DNA of 46,778 bases from contig CAILHZ010000009.1 of assembly GCA_903834135.1 (NCBI GenBank), positions 1-46,778 on the forward strand, in the 5' to 3' direction. How positions within the stretch are numbered: the first letter of the stretch is position 1; each line of letters begins with the position of its first letter. The position numbers and the translations under genes are program-made. Of this stretch, positions 42,395 through 46,778 are shown one piece after another. The notes under the pieces were generated by a model, which did not search any database, had not been told where the DNA came from, and saw only the letters and a list, made by a program, of their open reading frames with translations. Source of the DNA: an uncultured Opitutia bacterium. GTDB taxonomy: Bacteria > Verrucomicrobiota > Verrucomicrobiia > Opitutales > Opitutaceae.

Positions 42395-44176
42395 ATGAAT
42401 AAATTGACCATCGCTCCGAAACTGCAGTCAGTGATTTTAGTTACCTGTTGTTTGCTTCTTTGTGTTGGAACTCCTGTACTTGCACAGCGAAATGCTGTTG
42501 AAGCTAAGCATGGGGTAGTGACCTCAGCTCATGTACTTGCTTCAGAGGCAGGGCTAGAAATTCTAAAAAAAGGCGGTAATGCGGTTGATGCAGCGATAGC
42601 AACAGGTTTTGCACTAGAAGTAGTTTATCCGTTTGCGGGCAACTTAGGTGGTGGTGGTTTTATGATGATTCATACCGCTAATGGAAAAGATACTGCAGTG
42701 GATTACCGCGAGAAAGCACCCTCTGCTTCATCTCGCGATATGTATTTAGGAAAAGATGGTAAACCCACTAAGGGCGCTGGTTCATCTACTGTAGGTTGGA
42801 GAGCAAGTGGAGTTCCAGGTTCTGTAGCTGGATTTGCGCTAGCATTTGAAAAGTATGGTTCGGGTAAAGTGACTTGGGCTGAAATTATCGAGCCATCAAG
42901 GCGTTTAGCAGCCAATGGGCACCGCGTTTCTCAGGCCACTGCAAATGCTTTTCACCGTATGCATACGGATCAACTCTTGGGACAATTTCCGGAATCAAAA
43001 CACATCTATCTTAAAGACGGTGCTTTTCTAAAAGCTGGTGAAAACTGGATACAATCTGACTTAGCAGCTACCTTAGAGCGTATTCAAAAGCAGGGACCTC
43101 GTGAATTCTATGAAGGTCAAACTGCTCATTTGATAGCCGATGCTATGGCTAAAAATGGTGGAACTATAAGTCTTGAAGATCTTAAAGCCTACCAAGCTGT
43201 TGAGCGAGTACCTCTTCGTGGAACGTACCGCGGGTATGAAGTCGTTACAATGCCACCTCCTAGTTCTGGAGGTATTGCGATTCTTCAAATGCTTCAGATG
43301 TTGGAGAAATATGATGTCACTAAAATGGGGGCAAATTCATCTGCTAAGGATCATTTATTTATCGAAGTGATGCGCCGTGCATTTCGCGACCGTGCAGCCT
43401 ATTTAGGTGATCCAGATTACGTTAAAGTACCTGTAGTAGGATTACTTGATACTCATTATGTGCAAAGCCTTATGGCTAATTATGATCCTAACCATGCCAG
43501 TATGAGTAAAGGCTTCAAGGCCGGTAAGCCAGCTGGCTGGGAAGCAGTTCCTGTTACTCCTGCAGGACATGAGTCAAATGAGACAACCCAATTTACAGTC
43601 GTTGATGCAGCCGGTGCAGCGGTAAGTAACACCTACACCTTAAATGGTGGTTTTGGTTCTGGTGTTACAATTCCTGGAACTGGACTTCTCATGAATAATG
43701 AAATGGATGACTTTGCTGCTCAGCCAGGTACGCCTAATATGTTTGGTCTCATCCAAGGTGAAGCAAATGCAATCGCACCAGGTAAAAGACCGCTTTCATC
43801 TATGACACCTACGTTTGTATTTAAAGATAGTAAATTATTTTTAGCTACTGGAAGTCCAGGTGGCCCAACGATTATAAATACCGTATTAGAAGTTATCACC
43901 AATGTTATCGATCACGGTATGCCTGTGCAGCAGGCTGTTGAGGCACCTCGTTTTCATCATCAGTGGATGCCTGATCTGATAACCTTTGAGCGCTACGGGT
44001 TGAGTCCTGATACTGAAAAAATTTTAGCTGCAATGGGTCACAAAATTACAGCTCATGCAAATTTTGAAGGTGCCTATCAAGGAGATGGTGAAAGTGTTAT
44101 GATTGATCCAAAAACACATCTCATTCTGGGTGCTGCAGATCCTCGCAAGGATGACTCGAAGGCCGTTGGATATTAG
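42395..44176 (+). CDS. ggt: Gamma-glutamyltransferase
   Basis: This 593-aa exported enzyme has a Sec signal (about 1-30, cut near VLA-QR). The precursor self-cleaves before the catalytic Thr397 in ESNETTQFTVVD. Further signatures are GGNAVDAAIATGFALEVVYP, GNLGGGGFMM, DYREKAP, GVPGSVAGF, LNGGFGSG, LMNNEMDDFAAQPG, KRPLSSMTPTFV and SPGGPTIINT. It transfers or hydrolyses gamma-glutamyl groups, for example of glutathione. The 57-bp gap upstream has no Shine-Dalgarno. There is no sign of truncation. Confidence 0.97.
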   Translation: MNKLTIAPKLQSVILVTCCLLLCVGTPVLAQRNAVEAKHGVVTSAHVLASEAGLEILKKGGNAVDAAIATGFALEVVYPFAGNLGGGGFMMIHTANGKDTAVDYREKAPSASSRDMYLGKDGKPTKGAGSSTVGWRASGVPGSVAGFALAFEKYGSGKVTWAEIIEPSRRLAANGHRVSQATANAFHRMHTDQLLGQFPESKHIYLKDGAFLKAGENWIQSDLAATLERIQKQGPREFYEGQTAHLIADAMAKNGGTISLEDLKAYQAVERVPLRGTYRGYEVVTMPPPSSGGIAILQMLQMLEKYDVTKMGANSSAKDHLFIEVMRRAFRDRAAYLGDPDYVKVPVVGLLDTHYVQSLMANYDPNHASMSKGFKAGKPAGWEAVPVTPAGHESNETTQFTVVDAAGAAVSNTYTLNGGFGSGVTIPGTGLLMNNEMDDFAAQPGTPNMFGLIQGEANAIAPGKRPLSSMTPTFVFKDSKLFLATGSPGGPTIINTVLEVITNVIDHGMPVQQAVEAPRFHHQWMPDLITFERYGLSPDTEKILAAMGHKITAHANFEGAYQGDGESVMIDPKTHLILGAADPRKDDSKAVGY

Positions 44177-44267
44177 GTTTTATGTGTGTTTGTATCTGCT
44201 CTCATCTAGTATGTCCTGCATGCTAGGTGTAGTATGCGGATGTTGGAAAGAGTAGGTGCTTTGACGT

Positions 44268-45431
44268 TTAAACCTTTAGGAAATGAGGCAGTTTCAATAG
44301 TCTCTCGCCTGCGGTATGCAGTGTTTCCGGGCGTTTAGCAAAATTAAGTCGGATGTACCTATTTTCTGCATTATTGAAGAAACTTGAACCGGGAACTGGT
44401 GCTACGCCGATTTCTTTGGTCATCCAATGTGAAAATTCGACATCACTTTTCCATCCGAATTTTGAAATATCAACCATCACAAAGTAGGCACCTTGAGGTT
44501 TCGTGTAGCTAAGACCTGTTTTGTCGAGATAGCCCAATAGGATGTCCTTAGACTGGGTATAAATTTCAGCTAAATGATCGTAATAACTTGAAGGAAACTT
44601 TAAGGCAGTGACAACGGCGTGCTGCAGTGGAGCGGCAGCACCTACAGTAAGAAAATCATGAACCTTGCGAGCTTGGGCAATAACGGATGCTGGTGCATGC
44701 ACGTAGCCTAAGCGCCAACCTGTGATAGAAAAAGTTTTAGATAACGATGAGCACATGAGTGTGCGCTTTGCCATTCCAGGAAGTGTCGAAAAATAAATAT
44801 GCTTATTAGGTCTAAATACGATGTGCTCATAGACTTCATCAGTTAATATCCAGACATCGTTTTCCTCGGCGGCTTCTGCGATTACATTTAGTTCTTCACG
44901 CTTGAATACACGTCCGCAAGGATTAGAAGGATTGCATAAAACAAATGCTTTTAAGCCGGACCTAAATACTTTTCTTAACTCATCAGGATCGAAGGTGTAA
45001 TCGGGTGGATTAAGTGGAATTAAAATCGGCCTGGCACCACATAAAATAGCATCCGCTGAGTAGTTTTCGTAAAACGGTGAAAAGAGTCCTACTTTATCAC
45101 CTGGATCTAAGACAGTCATCATAGCTACCATCATGGCTTCAGTTGCCCCACAGGTGATTACGAGTTCTGATTTTTCGTCAACATCTAAACCGGTAAATAC
45201 TTTAAGTTTAGCTGCTAGTGCTTGGCGTAATTCTGGTGATCCCCAGGTGACTGCATACTGATGGCGACCCGCATCCATAGCCTCCTTACCCGCTTTTATC
45301 AGCTCTTTGCACGGATCCCAATCGGGAAAGCCCTGGGCCAAATTAATAGCACCATGAGTTTGAGCTACGCGCGACATCTCTCGAATAAGAGATTCTGTAA
45401 AAGTCGATGTACGAAAAGAAGTTTTTGGCAT
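44268..45431 (-). CDS. PLP-dependent aminotransferase class I/II (methionine/kynurenine-type)
   Basis: This 387-aa fold-type I aminotransferase has PLP Lys232 in SSLSKTFSITGWRLGY. INLAQGFPDWDP resembles YbdL/KAT-type enzymes, and SNPCGRVF, TDEVYEHIVF and YIRLNFAK complete the active site, with the last Arg binding the substrate carboxylate. It follows cysK by 30 bp on the same strand, so a role in methionine or sulfur amino-acid metabolism is likely. The start codon lies inside a perfect 9-bp inverted repeat. Confidence 0.94.
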   Translation of the reverse strand: MPKTSFRTSTFTESLIREMSRVAQTHGAINLAQGFPDWDPCKELIKAGKEAMDAGRHQYAVTWGSPELRQALAAKLKVFTGLDVDEKSELVITCGATEAMMVAMMTVLDPGDKVGLFSPFYENYSADAILCGARPILIPLNPPDYTFDPDELRKVFRSGLKAFVLCNPSNPCGRVFKREELNVIAEAAEENDVWILTDEVYEHIVFRPNKHIYFSTLPGMAKRTLMCSSLSKTFSITGWRLGYVHAPASVIAQARKVHDFLTVGAAAPLQHAVVTALKFPSSYYDHLAEIYTQSKDILLGYLDKTGLSYTKPQGAYFVMVDISKFGWKSDVEFSHWMTKEIGVAPVPGSSFFNNAENRYIRLNFAKRPETLHTAGERLLKLPHFLKV

Positions 45432-45454
45432 GACTTAAAATAAAATCATGCCAA
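45425..45454 (-). promoter_or_regulatory. Inverted repeat covering the aminotransferase start codon
   Basis: Perfect 9-bp arms TTGGCATGA and TCATGCCAA (45425-45433 and 45446-45454) flank a 12-nt AT-rich loop. In the minus-strand mRNA the start codon of the aminotransferase sits in the downstream arm and would pair with the arm next to the cysK stop. There is no Shine-Dalgarno. Translational control is inferred. Confidence 0.45.
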
Positions 45455-45461
45455 GACCTAA

Positions 45462-46436
45462 TTACTTTGCGAGCAAGTCTTCAACGGAATCACTCTCTAC
45501 ACCAATATCTGCAAATAACCATGATGAAAGGTAACGCTCTGCGCATGACGCAACGATCACGACAATCTGTTTACCTTTATTTTCAGGACGTTTAGCAATC
45601 TGAATTGCTGCCCAAATAGATGCACCTGAGGAAATACCAACAGGGATACCATCAAGCTTACTTACTTGCTTACTGATTGGGCCTGAGTCGTCTTCTTTAA
45701 CGCCAATAATTTCGTCGTAAACTTTGGTGTTTAAAACTCCTGGTATAAATCCTGCACCAATTCCCTGAATTTTATGAGGTCCTGGTGCACCACCGCTTAA
45801 AACCGGCGAGCCTGCAGGTTCTACCGCAATGATTTTTATACTAGGATTCTTTGCTTTGAGGACTTCACCCACGCCAGTGATTGTCCCACCTGTACCTATG
45901 CCGGATACTAAAAAATCAACTTTGTTATCGGTGTCACGTAAGATTTCTTCTGCTGTTGTGCGGCGATGTATAGCTGGGTTTGATGGATTAGAGAATTGTT
46001 GTAAAATTACGCTATTGGGAATTGTTTTCTGAAGTTCCTCGGCTCTAGCGATTGCGCCTTTCATGCCCTTTGGCCCTTCTGTTAGAATCACTCGAGCTCC
46101 AAGAACTTTTAATATTTTACGACGCTCAACAGTCATCGTCTCAGGCATAGTGAGGATGAGCTTAATACCTTTAGCTGCGGCAACAAAGGCTAGGGCAATA
46201 CCAGTATTTCCACTTGTTGGCTCAATTAATACTGTATTTTGATTTATTGCACCGCTTTTTAAAGCATCATCAATCATAGCAAAACCAATACGATCTTTTA
46301 CGCTTGAGAGGGGATTGAAGAATTCGAGTTTCAGTAGAATATCAGCTACAGCTCCATGAGCTTTAGCTGTTCGATTTAAACGAACAAGCGGGGTATTGCC
46401 GATTGTTTCTGTAATGTCGTTATATATTTTAGCCAT
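45462..46436 (-). CDS. cysK: Cysteine synthase A
   Basis: This 324-aa PLP enzyme (fold type II) makes cysteine from O-acetylserine and sulfide. PLP Lys47 is in [10 protein letters not shown], the substrate loop TSGNTG is at 74-79, and the phosphate cup [12 protein letters not shown] and the closing SSGASIWAA are intact. The C-terminal [12 protein letters not shown] lies in the position typical of CysK. It is the first gene of the pair with the aminotransferase. Its promoter lies in the gap to 46640. No Shine-Dalgarno is present. Confidence 0.97.
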   Translation of the reverse strand: MAKIYNDITETIGNTPLVRLNRTAKAHGAVADILLKLEFFNPLSSVKDRIGFAMIDDALKSGAINQNTVLIEPTSGNTGIALAFVAAAKGIKLILTMPETMTVERRKILKVLGARVILTEGPKGMKGAIARAEELQKTIPNSVILQQFSNPSNPAIHRRTTAEEILRDTDNKVDFLVSGIGTGGTITGVGEVLKAKNPSIKIIAVEPAGSPVLSGGAPGPHKIQGIGAGFIPGVLNTKVYDEIIGVKEDDSGPISKQVSKLDGIPVGISSGASIWAAIQIAKRPENKGKQIVVIVASCAERYLSSWLFADIGVESDSVEDLLAK

Positions 46437-46640
46437 TTTGATTCTGATATAAAGGAGAACTATTTTGTCTGTATAGTACTAACATGATGGTTTTAGTCAT
46501 GATTGCCAATCCTAATTTATTCCTGTGCTTTTAATATACTTACTTTATTAAAGTAGTTTTTGGGGAGGATAGGACTTTAAATACCTATTAATCGGCAATT
46601 AATAAAACTACCATACAGTCGCTTATAACTTAATTTTTTA

Positions 46641-46778
46641 GGGTCTTTCCTAGCTGAGCAGAGCAAAATCTGTTTAAGTCTATGAAGGGCAATGAAAAAT
46701 AAGTATCAATTCAGGTCACGCATTTCCGAGAGGTTATTCAGGGATATTTTACGCCTGTTTTGTTCAGATATTTGTGCC
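46641..46778 (+). mobile_element. Left end of an IS1595-family-like insertion sequence (truncated by window edge)
   Basis: The only support is the transposase-like frame that begins at 46692 and the sequence GGGTCTTTCC at 46641, which could be the start of a terminal inverted repeat 51 bp before it. The right end, repeat partner and target duplication are outside the window. The stretch 46437-46640 upstream is noncoding. It holds the cysK promoter region and a weak AT-only inverted repeat (46541-46555) followed by GTTTTT. Confidence 0.5.
46692..46778 (+). CDS. Transposase N-terminus, IS1595-type (partial)
   Basis: Twenty-nine codons are open to the window edge, starting at an ATG 2 nt after GAAGGG. 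The residues RSRISERLFRDILRLFCSD match the usual N-terminus of IS1595/IS1016-group transposases (RSRISExxFRxxLRxFxxD), which then continue into a helix-turn-helix. Only the first 29 residues can be read, so completeness and activity are unknown. Confidence 0.6.
   Translation, partial: MKNKYQFRSRISERLFRDILRLFCSDICA

Noticed and set aside
44206..44226. Imperfect stem (CTAGTATG/CATGCTAG) between ggt and the aminotransferase gene
   Set aside because: It has one wobble pair and no T tract on either strand, so terminator function is not supported.
1..46778. CRISPR arrays, retron RNA, rRNA or prophage genes
   Set aside because: No regularly spaced repeats, reverse transcriptase, structural phage genes or ribosomal RNA were found on reading either strand.

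Overview
The window looks like chromosomal DNA of a moderately AT-rich member of the Verrucomicrobiota, probably an Opitutae-type lineage. This rests on gene content, not on a marker gene. It carries a secreted DUF1800 protein with verrucomicrobial-style N-terminal repeats next to a DUF1501 protein, a DUF1080 protein, a TAT-exported Gfo/Idh/MocA oxidoreductase, a FolE2-type GTP cyclohydrolase, and a Peptidase-MA-like protein without its active site. Most start codons have no recognisable Shine-Dalgarno sequence.

Region 1 (1-17 kb) is an accessory carbohydrate locus. An AraC-type regulator (36-887) faces a five-gene minus-strand operon (7003 to 909): zinc MDR dehydrogenase, SDR dehydrogenase, D-2-hydroxyacid dehydrogenase, lactonase-like amidohydrolase and a cytosolic glycoside-hydrolase-like protein. 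The divergent strand has a secreted six-hairpin glycosidase-like protein, a small secreted Tyr/Gly-rich protein and an Ldh2-family dehydrogenase. A minus-strand pair follows (15128 to 11134): an S9-peptidase-like protein that lacks all three catalytic residues, translationally coupled to a Peptidase-MA/TPR-like protein that lacks HExxH. A DUF1080 protein and a BtpA/SgcQ-family TIM barrel close the locus. The inferred job is uptake and oxidative (non-phosphorylative) breakdown of an unidentified, possibly deoxy, sugar. No dehydratase or aldolase is visible in the window.

Region 2 (17-30 kb) holds a WYL regulator and a VOC protein, then a long minus-strand run: DUF1800, DUF1501, a membrane-anchored protein with a GspG-like tail, a G3E metallochaperone GTPase coupled to a WD40 protein, tRNA-Phe(GAA), YceH/DUF480 and a Uup-like ABC-F ATPase.

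Region 3 (29.6-38.2 kb) is housekeeping: an MBL hydrolase, pyruvate kinase, a compact PTPS-folE2-SDR cassette that could make a tetrahydrobiopterin-type cofactor, ruvB, murA, a strong terminator, a disordered Arg/Gly-rich protein and an all-alpha dUTPase.

Region 4 (38.2-46.8 kb) has a TAT-exported oxidoreductase, a secreted beta-propeller lactonase, an EttA-like ABC-F ATPase, gamma-glutamyltransferase and a cysK-aminotransferase pair. The first 29 codons of what looks like an IS1595-type transposase run off the right edge.

No CRISPR array, prophage, rRNA or classical defence system was seen. The most unusual items are the doubly degenerate peptidase pair, the FolE2/PTPS/sepiapterin-reductase-like cassette, the DUF1800-DUF1501-GspG-like trio and two inverted repeats that cover translation starts.
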